DNA from: Candidatus Levilactobacillus faecigallinarum
GTDB taxonomy: Bacteria > Bacillota > Bacilli > Lactobacillales > Lactobacillaceae
Direction of reading: 5' to 3'
DNA: 64,000 nt
Assembly (NCBI GenBank): GCA_019113985.1
Contig: DXGJ01000023.1
Location: 20,617 to 84,616, forward strand
Within the stretch, counting starts at the first letter, position 1; each line of letters starts with the position of its first letter. This document shows, piece after piece, positions 45,347 through 54,500 of the stretch. The position numbers and the translations under genes are program-made. The notes beneath the pieces were generated by a model that saw only the letters and a list, made by a program, of their open reading frames with translations, made no database searches and was not told the origin of the DNA.

Positions 45347-46187
45347 GCGTGGTTAAATACATTTGTCGCAACTGAGTCTGTTTCTGTGGGGTCATCCCCA
45401 AGACCTTCAGGAAACGGTCCATCGAGCCATACTTGCGATTAATCTGGCGGTAAACTACCTGGAGGTTGCCCCGCTTCACCTTTTGAACGTGGTGCAGGTC
45501 CTGCTGGGCCTTGCCCCGGTGACCGAACTGACCGATAAACGCAACGTGCGGGTCCTGCGCCAAGTTCTGGTTAGAGTAGAGGTAGTTCGCCTGAATCGTG
45601 GCTTTGTCGACCCCAAGCGCCGTCAGGACCAACAGCGCTGCCACACCCGTCCGGTCCTTGCCGTAGGTGCAGTGAAAAGCGGTCACCCCGGCCCTTTGCT
45701 TGAGCAGTTGGTCAAAGAACGCCCGGTAACCTCGGATGGCGACCGGGTCACTGACTAGGCCCCGATAGAACTGCTTGGTCGTCCGTCGGCCATAGTTATT
45801 GGTCACGACGCTGTCCCGGCGGTAGGTCACCCCGGGGAGCGATACATCGGGATGCTTCTGAACCTCCTTCAGGGAGCGAAAATCTACGATTGCCCGTAAT
45901 TTGTAAGCTTTTAATAACCGTTTTTGGTCGGCCGCGGTCAGGTGATCGAACTTATCCGCCCGGAGTAGCCGGTGGGCTTGTAACACCCGCCCATCTGTCG
46001 TCCGAATGCCGCCCAGGTCCTGGACGTTGCTGGCCCCGGCCAACGTGACGTGGCGGCCATACAGGGCCACATTATCGGCGGGCTTGGCAGCGGGTCTGGT
46101 CGTCCGCTGAAACCACAGGTACCCCATAACCCCAACCAACAAGGCACTCAGGCCTAAACCAAGACTTAGCCATCCTTTTCGTTGCAT
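45330..46187 (-). CDS. Membrane-anchored tyrosine-protein phosphatase
   Basis: 285 residues. A single N-terminal helix (LGLGLSALLVGVMGYLWF) places the enzyme outside the cell. The phosphatase P-loop is HCTYGKDRTG with nucleophile Cys173 and the Arg two residues before the end, of the family-3 (LptpB-like) tyrosine/lipid phosphatase type; NVQDLGGIRTTDGR and VDFRSLKE are further landmarks. An extracytoplasmic location is unusual for phosphotyrosine signalling in a lactic acid bacterium, so the substrate may be external or a phosphoinositide-like compound. Confidence 0.87.
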   Translation of the reverse strand: MQRKGWLSLGLGLSALLVGVMGYLWFQRTTRPAAKPADNVALYGRHVTLAGASNVQDLGGIRTTDGRVLQAHRLLRADKFDHLTAADQKRLLKAYKLRAIVDFRSLKEVQKHPDVSLPGVTYRRDSVVTNNYGRRTTKQFYRGLVSDPVAIRGYRAFFDQLLKQRAGVTAFHCTYGKDRTGVAALLVLTALGVDKATIQANYLYSNQNLAQDPHVAFIGQFGHRGKAQQDLHHVQKVKRGNLQVVYRQINRKYGSMDRFLKVLGMTPQKQTQLRQMYLTTRDATT

Positions 46188-46252
46188 CCCCTGACACCCC
46201 CTCGTCTGATACGTGATTTCAAGCTACCACGTTCAGTCGCGTGTGTAAAGGA

Positions 46253-46753
46253 TTAGTGGTCCACGGAAAAGGGTGTCCCCGTTTTGGTCTGCCACCATTG
46301 CTTAAACTCCGCAACGTAATAGTCCTCGAACGGCCGGCCGTTTTCGCGGTAAAAGGCTTCGTTCATGCACATGATATAACCAATCAGGGCCCGCTTATTT
46401 GCAATGGGTAACGCGTGATGTTTCCGCTCCGTTTCGTCAACGCGACTAATTCGGGTCGGCCGCGTTAAGCGAAAATCCTGTTGTCGGTCGAACCAATGCC
46501 CCTTCTGATAACTCGCTACCCGAGCGGCGAAAGTCACGCGGTCTCCCCGCCGCAACTCTCCTAACCGCAAGAATCCCAGGGTATAGTTGAACCAGAGGTG
46601 CTCCGTGACCAGTTGCTGCGTCTCATCCAGAATATTCCCCAAGAGCAGTGTCGGATTATGGTGCTCTTGGTAGGTTTTAAAGCCACTCCGAATAAAGGTT
46701 CCCTGAAAGAAATGCCGCTCCGTGCTGCCGATTTCCTGTAGTTTTTTCCGCAA
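46253..46753 (-). CDS. Conserved hypothetical protein, 166 aa
   Basis: Soluble, basic and aromatic-rich, with no signal peptide. Landmarks include HLWFNYTLGFLRLGELRRGDRVTF and a C-terminal FEDYYVAEFKQWW. It begins with TTG after GGGGGCAGGGGA. It lies between the phosphatase and pepN as its own short unit. I do not recognise the family; the RGDRVTFAARV segment looks like a beta-barrel strand pair, which is not enough for a function. Confidence 0.6.
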   Translation of the reverse strand: MRKKLQEIGSTERHFFQGTFIRSGFKTYQEHHNPTLLLGNILDETQQLVTEHLWFNYTLGFLRLGELRRGDRVTFAARVASYQKGHWFDRQQDFRLTRPTRISRVDETERKHHALPIANKRALIGYIMCMNEAFYRENGRPFEDYYVAEFKQWWQTKTGTPFSVDH

Positions 46754-46853
46754 GTCCCCTGCCCCCTGAATTCTCGATACTTAGTAGTTTAGCATGGCTG
46801 GAAGATAGTTCATAGGATGTTGTATTATAAATATGGCAATACCCGGCTAACGC

Positions 46854-46894
46854 AAAAATGCGTCCCCCACCACCTCGTGAGGAACGCATTTTTT
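46854..46894 (-). terminator. pepN terminator
   Basis: AAAATGCGTCCC/GGAACGCATTTT imperfect hairpin with T run, about 14 bp after the pepN stop. Confidence 0.75.
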
Positions 46895-46907
46895 AGTTTA
46901 AGTTAAT

Positions 46908-49442
46908 TTATTTCGTAGCTTCAGCGACCGCAGCATTCACGGCGTCCTTTTCGGCTTCAATCAAAGCGACCCGGCTTTCGATCACCTTAGTATCCATGGC
47001 AATTTCACGCGTTAAGCCCGGCGTGTTGATCTTTGGCTCGAAGAAGGCCTTGAACTCAGCGAAACGTTCCGGCGTGTGGAAGATACCCGTGGTAACGGTG
47101 ATGTAGGTGGTAAATTCCATGTCCCCACCAACCGTGTCTTCCAGCCATTGCCAGTCGTTTCGTAACCAGTCCCAGGCAGCTTGTTGCCCAGCATCGTTAC
47201 TCAGAACACCGCGGTACCAAGCCCGCAAGTCTTGTGGCTTGACCGTGTTGGCATCTTCGAAGGCCGTGATCAGCTTAGCAATCAGCGCACTATCAGGTGT
47301 GCTGGTGACCGCGGCAGCGATGTCGGCCTTGTAACTAGCATCGGAGGACTTCCGGTAAGCATCTAACAACTGATCGAACAGCTCAGCACTCCCGAAGTTC
47401 TTAACCTCGTTCCGTAAAACGAAGACCCGCACGTCGGCTGACAGGCTAGCCAAATTATCGGCGTTGGCCGTGAACAACTTGTGCGCATCGGCAATGGCGT
47501 CAGCGTTCTTAGCATACAAGGCCGCGCTCAACACGTATGGCCGCGTCAAGGTGTCGTCCATGCTTTCGTCGGCCTTGGCTGCCCAACCTAAGCGGGCAAC
47601 TTGACCCGCACTCAGTTTGTCGTAGAAGGCTTGTAACGTCTTCTCCTCGGCGGAGTCCGGCGTCACAAACTTACGCAGGTTACCGGCAATCCGGTAAAGC
47701 GCGTCAGCGACCACCGTGGCGGGACTGTTGGCGAACCGCGTTAACAACGGCACAACCTCAGCGTAACTGATTTGGCGACCATCGGCTAAGAGCCGTAAGT
47801 CTTGCAACAGTTGTAACTGGCTGATGTTGTCCAGATCGTCTGCGTGGTCCAGAATGTCGTCTAACAGCGTCTGGTCGTACTTCACGATGAAGTGCGAGTT
47901 GTTGCCCACGTTGACCCGGAACGGCTTGCCAGCGGCCTGACGCAGCTCTTGGTAATCACCCAAGGTTACCGTCGTGTCCTTGAAGATGGCTGGTGCGGCG
48001 GCGTAGTTGCTGTTCAATGGAATCTGCCAAGAACGGCCGGCGTCCTTGCCATCCCCAACGAAGAATTGCTTTTGCGACAGGGTCAGCTTACCGTCGACCA
48101 CACTCGCGGAAACTACCGGGTAACCAGGTTGTTCGAGCCAGGAGTTCATGATGGCCCCAACATCCTTGCCGGAAGCCTCACCCAAGGCTGCCCAAAGGTC
48201 GGCCCCCTTGGCGTTGTTGTATTGGTGTGCCTCGAAGTAGGCCTTCAAGCCCTGCCGCAAGGCGTCGTCACCAACCAAGGCCCGGGCCATGACTAACATA
48301 CGGGCGCCCTTAGCGTAAACGATGGCGCTATCAAACAACGCATCGATTTCGGCAGGGTCTTCAACTTGGACGTGAACGGATTGAACCCCGTCAGTTGCGT
48401 CCCGTTGTAAGGCCATTGGCACGTCGGAGGACTGGAAGGTCTCCCAGATGTGCCAGTCGGGTTCGATGGCGTCGATGGCCACGTATTCCATCATGTTGGC
48501 GAAGGATTCGTTTAACCAAAGGTCATCCCACCACTTCATGGTCACCAGGTCACCGAACCATTGGTGCGCCAATTCGTGGGCGACCACGGTGGCGACCCGC
48601 TGCTTCATGTCGAGCGAGGTGTTATCGGGATCAAGCGTTAAGTAAGCTTCCCGGTAAGTGACCAGGCCCCAGTTTTCCATGGCGCCGGCTGAGAAGTCGG
48701 GTAAGGCTAATTGCCAGGAATGTGGCAATGGGTATGGCGTCTGGTAGAAGTCTTCGTAGAATTCAATGGAACGCTTAGCAATGTCCAGCGCGAAGTCGAG
48801 TTCCTTAGGTTGGTGCGCCTTGGTGGCGAAAACACCGACCTGAACGCCACTCTTAGTGGTGGTCAGCTTCTTCTGCAGATCACCAAAGGCGAAGGCAATC
48901 AGGTAGGAGGACATCTTTTTGGTGGTGTCGAAGTAGTGGACACCGTTTTCGGTCTTCACTTCCGGCATGTTGCTCAGGATGGTTTCGCCGGGTTGTTCGT
49001 CGAACTTGATGGCCAGGTCAAACGTAGCCTTGGCTTCGGGTTCGTCGACACATGGGAAGGCCTGACGAGCAGCCGTGGTCTCAAATTGGGTTCCGATGAT
49101 CTGCTTCTTCTCGCCGTTGAGTTCGTAGTAGGACGGGTAGATGCCCATCATGCTGTCGGTCAGCGGTGCGCTGTAGGTGATGGTAACCGTGGTTTCACCG
49201 GTCTTACCCAGGTCGATGCGGATGCCCTCGGCCTTTTCGTCGAGGGTAAACGGCACGTCCTGCCCCGCGACCTTAACGGAAGCGATTGTCATGTATTTCT
49301 CATGAACGGCAATCGTCTCGGTCAGCGCGTTACCGGTAATGGTCGACGTCCCGCTAATTTGCTTAGTAGCGCGGTTAATGTCGATGTAAACGCCGTAATG
49401 CGATGGTTGGAATGTCTGATAAAAATGTGTTGATTCAGTCAT
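46908..49442 (-). CDS. pepN: Aminopeptidase N (M1 family)
   Basis: 844 residues, the normal length of lactobacillus PepN. Removes N-terminal residues from peptides in the cytosol during growth on proteins. The substrate-recognition GAMENWG motif is followed by the zinc site HELAHQWFGDLVTMKWWDDLWLNE (HExxH-18-E); an ERAP-like helical C-terminal domain follows. Start ATG with TTGGAGGGG. Housekeeping gene, monocistronic. Confidence 0.96.
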   Translation of the reverse strand: MTESTHFYQTFQPSHYGVYIDINRATKQISGTSTITGNALTETIAVHEKYMTIASVKVAGQDVPFTLDEKAEGIRIDLGKTGETTVTITYSAPLTDSMMGIYPSYYELNGEKKQIIGTQFETTAARQAFPCVDEPEAKATFDLAIKFDEQPGETILSNMPEVKTENGVHYFDTTKKMSSYLIAFAFGDLQKKLTTTKSGVQVGVFATKAHQPKELDFALDIAKRSIEFYEDFYQTPYPLPHSWQLALPDFSAGAMENWGLVTYREAYLTLDPDNTSLDMKQRVATVVAHELAHQWFGDLVTMKWWDDLWLNESFANMMEYVAIDAIEPDWHIWETFQSSDVPMALQRDATDGVQSVHVQVEDPAEIDALFDSAIVYAKGARMLVMARALVGDDALRQGLKAYFEAHQYNNAKGADLWAALGEASGKDVGAIMNSWLEQPGYPVVSASVVDGKLTLSQKQFFVGDGKDAGRSWQIPLNSNYAAAPAIFKDTTVTLGDYQELRQAAGKPFRVNVGNNSHFIVKYDQTLLDDILDHADDLDNISQLQLLQDLRLLADGRQISYAEVVPLLTRFANSPATVVADALYRIAGNLRKFVTPDSAEEKTLQAFYDKLSAGQVARLGWAAKADESMDDTLTRPYVLSAALYAKNADAIADAHKLFTANADNLASLSADVRVFVLRNEVKNFGSAELFDQLLDAYRKSSDASYKADIAAAVTSTPDSALIAKLITAFEDANTVKPQDLRAWYRGVLSNDAGQQAAWDWLRNDWQWLEDTVGGDMEFTTYITVTTGIFHTPERFAEFKAFFEPKINTPGLTREIAMDTKVIESRVALIEAEKDAVNAAVAEATK

Positions 49443-49587
49443 AAATTCCCCTCCAAGTTAAAATACTATTAGAATAAATCCATTATACGCTATTGGGAGA
49501 ATTAACGCTTGTAACTTGGAGGGGGAATTTTAGGTCATTGTTTAAGTTCCATATTTTTTTAAATCTCTCGTCATCTCTTAAGAACCG

Positions 49588-51384
49588 CTAGTCTATTTTT
49601 TCTAGGCCATCAACAATTACATCCCGAACTTGGCTTGCACGTTTTGAAATTAAATTATTAGTTGATTCGAACTCACCATGTTCAAGTCCTTTAATTGCTT
49701 GCTCTAAATCCTCTTTCTCCGGATAATTTGATTTTTGAATATACGAATCATATTCATCACCCTTTTCCCCCATAGAATCACGATATTCATAAAGCGTCTT
49801 ACTCTGTTTCTTTATGTTAAGTGACTTGGGTAGAAACATTCCGTTTCCTAATGCACTAAGCTGTACATGCGTTACACCTGAATCAACTGCCAGAATTCTT
49901 GCTTTGGGAACTATATGTTCAAACTCAAAATCTTCGCCACTAAATCTCATCCCCACAAAATACGTTAAATTTGAATGAATAGTGATAAGAGCTTTGGTCT
50001 CTTTAGAAAAAGTCTTTCGCATGCCATTTTCTTCTGATAACCATGTATCAAAAGCTCTTTTAAATTCATTCTTATCAATCAACTCAGAATAATCTTTTGA
50101 AGCAACATTTGGGTAATAATCTTGTAACCTCTGATCCCCATGTGCTGTCCAAGCACTTACCAAAGAATCGTACACGTAATGTGCTGGAATGTTTTTTAAG
50201 TACTCATTCATTTCCTTGATGTCAAGATTCCATAAAGAGGCAAAGTAAGAAAGAATCTTAAACGATGACGATAAGCCTGTAGAGTACTGAGACTTCTTTG
50301 ATTTTTCATTTTTACCAAAAGAAATTTTTTGTTTTAATAATGCATCAAAAACGTCATTTAACTTCTGAGATATTTGTTTGATCTTTGCCAAATTTGGCGT
50401 CATATTCTTAACAATTAAATTTTTCTTTTTATCAATATGCATAATCTCTTTATTAGATGTACCGGAGATTATCCCTAACAAGCCAAATCCCAATTCATTT
50501 GTTGCCGTGTTATCAGTACTTGAAACTAGGGACGGAATCATATCAACAACAAACTTTCCGACTGCACGGCCAAATTCCGCCAAATTAATTTCCCTAGAAG
50601 CGGTAATATCGTTCTCAGAAAAGTTGTCAATATCAAATTCTCCATTAGCTGCCATGTGTGTGTAGTAATTCTTCACATTTGATAAAATTTCATCTGAATT
50701 TTCATCATCCTGAGGCATTTTCATTATCTTTCCATCCCATGCCGCACTTAATATCTCATACTTAGTTAATGGAACTCCGCCTTTATTGAGATTTTCAAAT
50801 ACATCCGGCAAACTATTCTCGTCTCCTATAAATTTGATAACTGGAATTTGTAATTTATCCAGCTCTATATAGCCTTGAATTTCTTTGCGGGTTTCCTTTA
50901 CTATCCCTCGTAATTCTTTTTTCGTCGTAGCATTCATACCCTCATAATCGTCTGTCCAATCGCCCAGTTCATAGTCCGGCTCAAGATATTTGTCAAAATC
51001 GGTCTGGCCGATTCTTGCTTCTTTACTACTTACTAAAATGTCGTTTATTGTACCAAGTTCCGAATTATACTTATCTTTATTTAAATTGCGCCAATACCTT
51101 ACTTTATTCTTCGCATACTCGTTGATGGTAGACAGTCTTTGCTGCCCATCCAACAGTCGTAAATTCTCCGTATCATCATGTGATGGTGCAACTAATAAAG
51201 CCCCAAATGGAAAGTCCTTATGTAAAGTTAGAATCAAATCGTTTTTCTTTTTTTCAGTCCAAACCAGCGAACGTTGAAATTTCGGAATGTTAATTCTTGT
51301 TAGATCTTTACTATACGACATATTTATATACTCGTAATTACTCATATGTAGCACCGTCCTAATACCATTTTTAAGATTGACCAT
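49588..51384 (-). CDS. GmrSD-like single-chain DUF262/DUF1524 nuclease (defence gene)
   Basis: 598 residues. N-terminal DUF262 half with INIPKFQRSLVW and the ParB-like DGQQRLST motif, which in GmrS binds and cuts nucleotides. The C-terminal DUF1524 half has an HNH-like site (FEFEHIVPKA near residue 490, then LGNGMFLPKSLNIKKQS). Two-gene or fused GmrSD systems are type IV restriction enzymes that attack DNA with modified bases, such as glucosylated phage DNA. The gene is clearly AT-richer than pepN and the adhesins on either side and stands alone, a sign of horizontal gain. The ATG at 51384 follows TTGGAGG at 12 bp; another ATG 13 codons in could also serve. Confidence 0.82.
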   Translation of the reverse strand: MVNLKNGIRTVLHMSNYEYINMSYSKDLTRINIPKFQRSLVWTEKKKNDLILTLHKDFPFGALLVAPSHDDTENLRLLDGQQRLSTINEYAKNKVRYWRNLNKDKYNSELGTINDILVSSKEARIGQTDFDKYLEPDYELGDWTDDYEGMNATTKKELRGIVKETRKEIQGYIELDKLQIPVIKFIGDENSLPDVFENLNKGGVPLTKYEILSAAWDGKIMKMPQDDENSDEILSNVKNYYTHMAANGEFDIDNFSENDITASREINLAEFGRAVGKFVVDMIPSLVSSTDNTATNELGFGLLGIISGTSNKEIMHIDKKKNLIVKNMTPNLAKIKQISQKLNDVFDALLKQKISFGKNEKSKKSQYSTGLSSSFKILSYFASLWNLDIKEMNEYLKNIPAHYVYDSLVSAWTAHGDQRLQDYYPNVASKDYSELIDKNEFKRAFDTWLSEENGMRKTFSKETKALITIHSNLTYFVGMRFSGEDFEFEHIVPKARILAVDSGVTHVQLSALGNGMFLPKSLNIKKQSKTLYEYRDSMGEKGDEYDSYIQKSNYPEKEDLEQAIKGLEHGEFESTNNLISKRASQVRDVIVDGLEKID

Positions 51385-51467
51385 ATTAATTATATACCTC
51401 CAATTGGTACTCTTGAATTATTTCACTTTATAGTTCCGCAAAATTCCTCCTTTTAGTTTGAAGAAAT

Positions 51468-51510
51468 AAAAACAGTTCGCTGGGAAGCATCCCATTGCGA
51501 ACTGTTTTTA
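51468..51510 (-). terminator. Terminator of the first adhesin gene
   Basis: AAAAACAGTTCGC/GCGAACTGTTTTT arms with A/T runs on both sides, 28 bp after the adhesin stop. Confidence 0.85.
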
Positions 51511-51537
51511 TTATCGAAATATTAACTTACTCAAAAA

Positions 51538-54500
51538 CTATTCTTTCCGTTTCTTCCACCCAAACACACCAGCCAAACCACCCAACAACGCCAACCCAAC
51601 GACAGCGAAGCCGTTCTGCTGTTCATCGGTCTGTGGCAGCTTATTCAGGGCTACCTGGGCAGCCTTATCCACTACCGGCTTACCGGCAGTCAGGCGATGG
51701 ACCTTGTCCGCCGCACCACCCTGCTGATTAGCGACGGCCGTTGCCCCGTTACCGCCATTTCCGGCAACCTGTGCGCCGTTGCCACCGCTCCCTGGCTTCT
51801 TGGTTGGCTTGGTACCCACGACCGCATCACCAGCGCCGTCCACTGGTGGCGTGACCGTTTCGCCGCCCGTATCACCCGGTTCCGGATCTGGATCAGGTTC
51901 TGGGTCCGGCGTCTCACTACCGCCGCCCCCCGTGGTTGCGTCAGCTTGGTACGTCACCACGATGGTCAAGCCTTCACTCGTCATCGTTATCGTCTGGGCC
52001 GTGGTCTGGGTCAAATCGCCCGCCGGGTCCGTGGTACTGATCACGTGCTTGCCCGCTACCGTCGGGTTGACCACCGCATCAAACGTCAGCTGGCTGTCCG
52101 GTTCGTAAGTCGTCCAAGCTGCATCCGTTGGCTGACCATCCACGTCAAGCTCTGGAGCCACCGCTGCGGTCGGCGTACTGTAGACCGTCACCTTGCCGTT
52201 GCTCTGGTCGGTCACCGTCACAAACGTCACCGTTTGGGTCGCCGGTTCCGCCACCTGCTGGCCGCTCTGGTCCACGTAGGTGATGGTCTCCGTCACCTGC
52301 TTGACCACAGTATCGAGGTCATGCGCGTAAGTCAGGGTAAAGGTCAAATCGGCACTTTCGCTGGTCACGTTCTGCGGCGTAATCTGGGTCAAGTCGCCCG
52401 CCGGGTCCGTGGTACTAATCACGTGCATCCCCGTGACCATCGGGCTGGCCACTGCGTCAAAGGCCACCTGCTGCCCCGGCGTGTAAACCGTCCAGGCCGC
52501 ATCCGTTGGTTTCCCATCCAGGTCCAGCTCCGGTGCGGCCGCGTCTGCCAGCGCACTGTAGACCACTGATGAACCGTTACTTAGGTCGGTCACCGTCACG
52601 AACGTTACCGTCTGGGTCACCGATTCAGCCACCTGAACGCCGTGATTGTCCAAGTAACTGACGGTCTCCGTCACCTGTTTGGTACTGGTCTCGAAGTCGT
52701 GCGCGTAGGTCAGGGTAAACACCAGATTGTCACTGGCGCTGGTTACGTTTTGCGCCGTGGTCTGGGTCAGGTCGCCCGCCGCGTCCGTGGTACCGATCAC
52801 GTGCATCCCGGTAATCACCGGATTAGCCACCGCGTCAAACGTTACCTGTTGCCCCGGCACGTAGACCGTCCAGGCCGCGTCCGTTGGCTTACCGTCCAGG
52901 TCCAGCGTTGGGGCGACTGCATCGGCCAGCGTGCTGTAAACCACCGCTGATCCATTACTCTGGTCAGTCACCGTCACGAACGTTACCGTCTGGGTGACCG
53001 GTTCCGCCACCTTGATGCCCTTGTTATCCAGGTAGGTGATGGTCTCCGTCACCTGTTTGGTCGTGGTTACGAAGTCGTGGGCGTACGTCACCACGAAGGC
53101 CAGATCGGTATCTGCGCTGGTCACCGTTTGGGCGGTCACCTGGGTCAGGTCGCCCGCTGGGTCCGAAGTGCTCAAGACGTGCATCCCGGTCACCGTCGGG
53201 TTGGTCACCGCCGCGAAGGTCAGGTCGCCACCCGCCGGATAAACCACCCAAGCGGCATCGGTCGGCTGCCCCGTGATGTCGTCCAGGGCGATTGCCTGCT
53301 GGGCGTCCGCCTGGCTGTAAGTCACGCTATCCTGGGTGACTTGGTCGGTCACCGTTGCCAGGTTCATGGTGTGGGTCACGTCATCGGCAACCTTGACCCC
53401 ATGATTATCCTGATAACCAATCGTCTGGGTAATGGTCTGGTTGGTCACCGCAAACGCGTGCGCGAGGGTAATCGCATAATCCGTAACTGCCGCGTCCGTG
53501 GCCTGGAAGTGGATAGCACTGGTGCCATCGGCCGCCTTGGTGGCGTCACTCACCAGCACGTACCCCTTGGCAACCTCGGCGGCGATGAAGGCCGCCGAAT
53601 CAAAGTCACTGGTGGTCCCGTAGGCGCCCCGAAGTTCCGGATTCGTCAGGTAATCGTAGGTCGTCAGCGTTTCCCCGGTGGTCGCATCCTTGATCGTCAC
53701 CGTGGCCCGCTTAGCCTGCGCGTAAACCAGGTGGACCGTCTGGGTGAGCCCCAGCGCCGTGATGTTTTCACCGCTGATTGGCGTCCAGGTGGTCCCATCC
53801 GTGCTGGTCACGGCCCCGGTGTAAACGTAGTCCGGGAAGTCCTTGGCGTAGTGACTTAATGGCAGCTCCTCATCCGATGTCCCGGTATGGGTGCTCTGTA
53901 GCGCGGTCCCATCGGTGTCGGTGATGGGCACAAACTTGCCGGTCTCATCCGTGTAGCCGTAATCGACAGTCACCTTCCAAGGGAGCACGTCCTTGTAGAA
54001 GAGAATCGTCCAGTTCTGGGCCTCTTCCGTCAACTTCGCCTCCCAAGTCGGCACTGCATTAGCCAGACCGTTACCGGCCAGGTAGTCGCTGTATTTTCCG
54101 GTCCCATCTAAAATCAGACCCGAGAACTGGTAACCGTCCGAATGTTGCTGGTTCAAGAGCGTCATCACCGTCGGGTTACTCTGGATATTGACCACGTCGC
54201 CAATCTTCCCGGACAGCGTGGTGGCCGGACCCAAGTTGAGCTGCTGACCATCTGGCTGTAAGAGTTGCACGTTAACGGTCAGGTTGGCCGCCTCGGCGTT
54301 CAGGTCATACGGCTGGATGATGTACCCCGAGAAGCTACTGTCGGGGTCGTCCCAAAGTGTGGACAACGACCCGTACTTACCGTTGGTGCTCTCGAGGAGG
54401 TTGTACCAGGACAGCGTGTTGTCGTTCACGTTCCCGGTATCCGAACTCGACGGGTACAGCGATGGGTACAGGGAGGCGTCGGCGTTATCGAAGCCCCGGA

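Noticed and set aside
46677..46889. 70-codon minus-strand frame upstream of the hypothetical gene 46253-46753
   Set aside because: It runs through the pepN terminator and overlaps the hypothetical gene in another frame, with no ribosome binding site.
51697..52569. Plus-strand open frame (290 codons) opposite the adhesin 1 repeats
   Set aside because: Antisense shadow with the same periodicity as the Muc_B2 repeats and Arg/His-rich nonsense composition.
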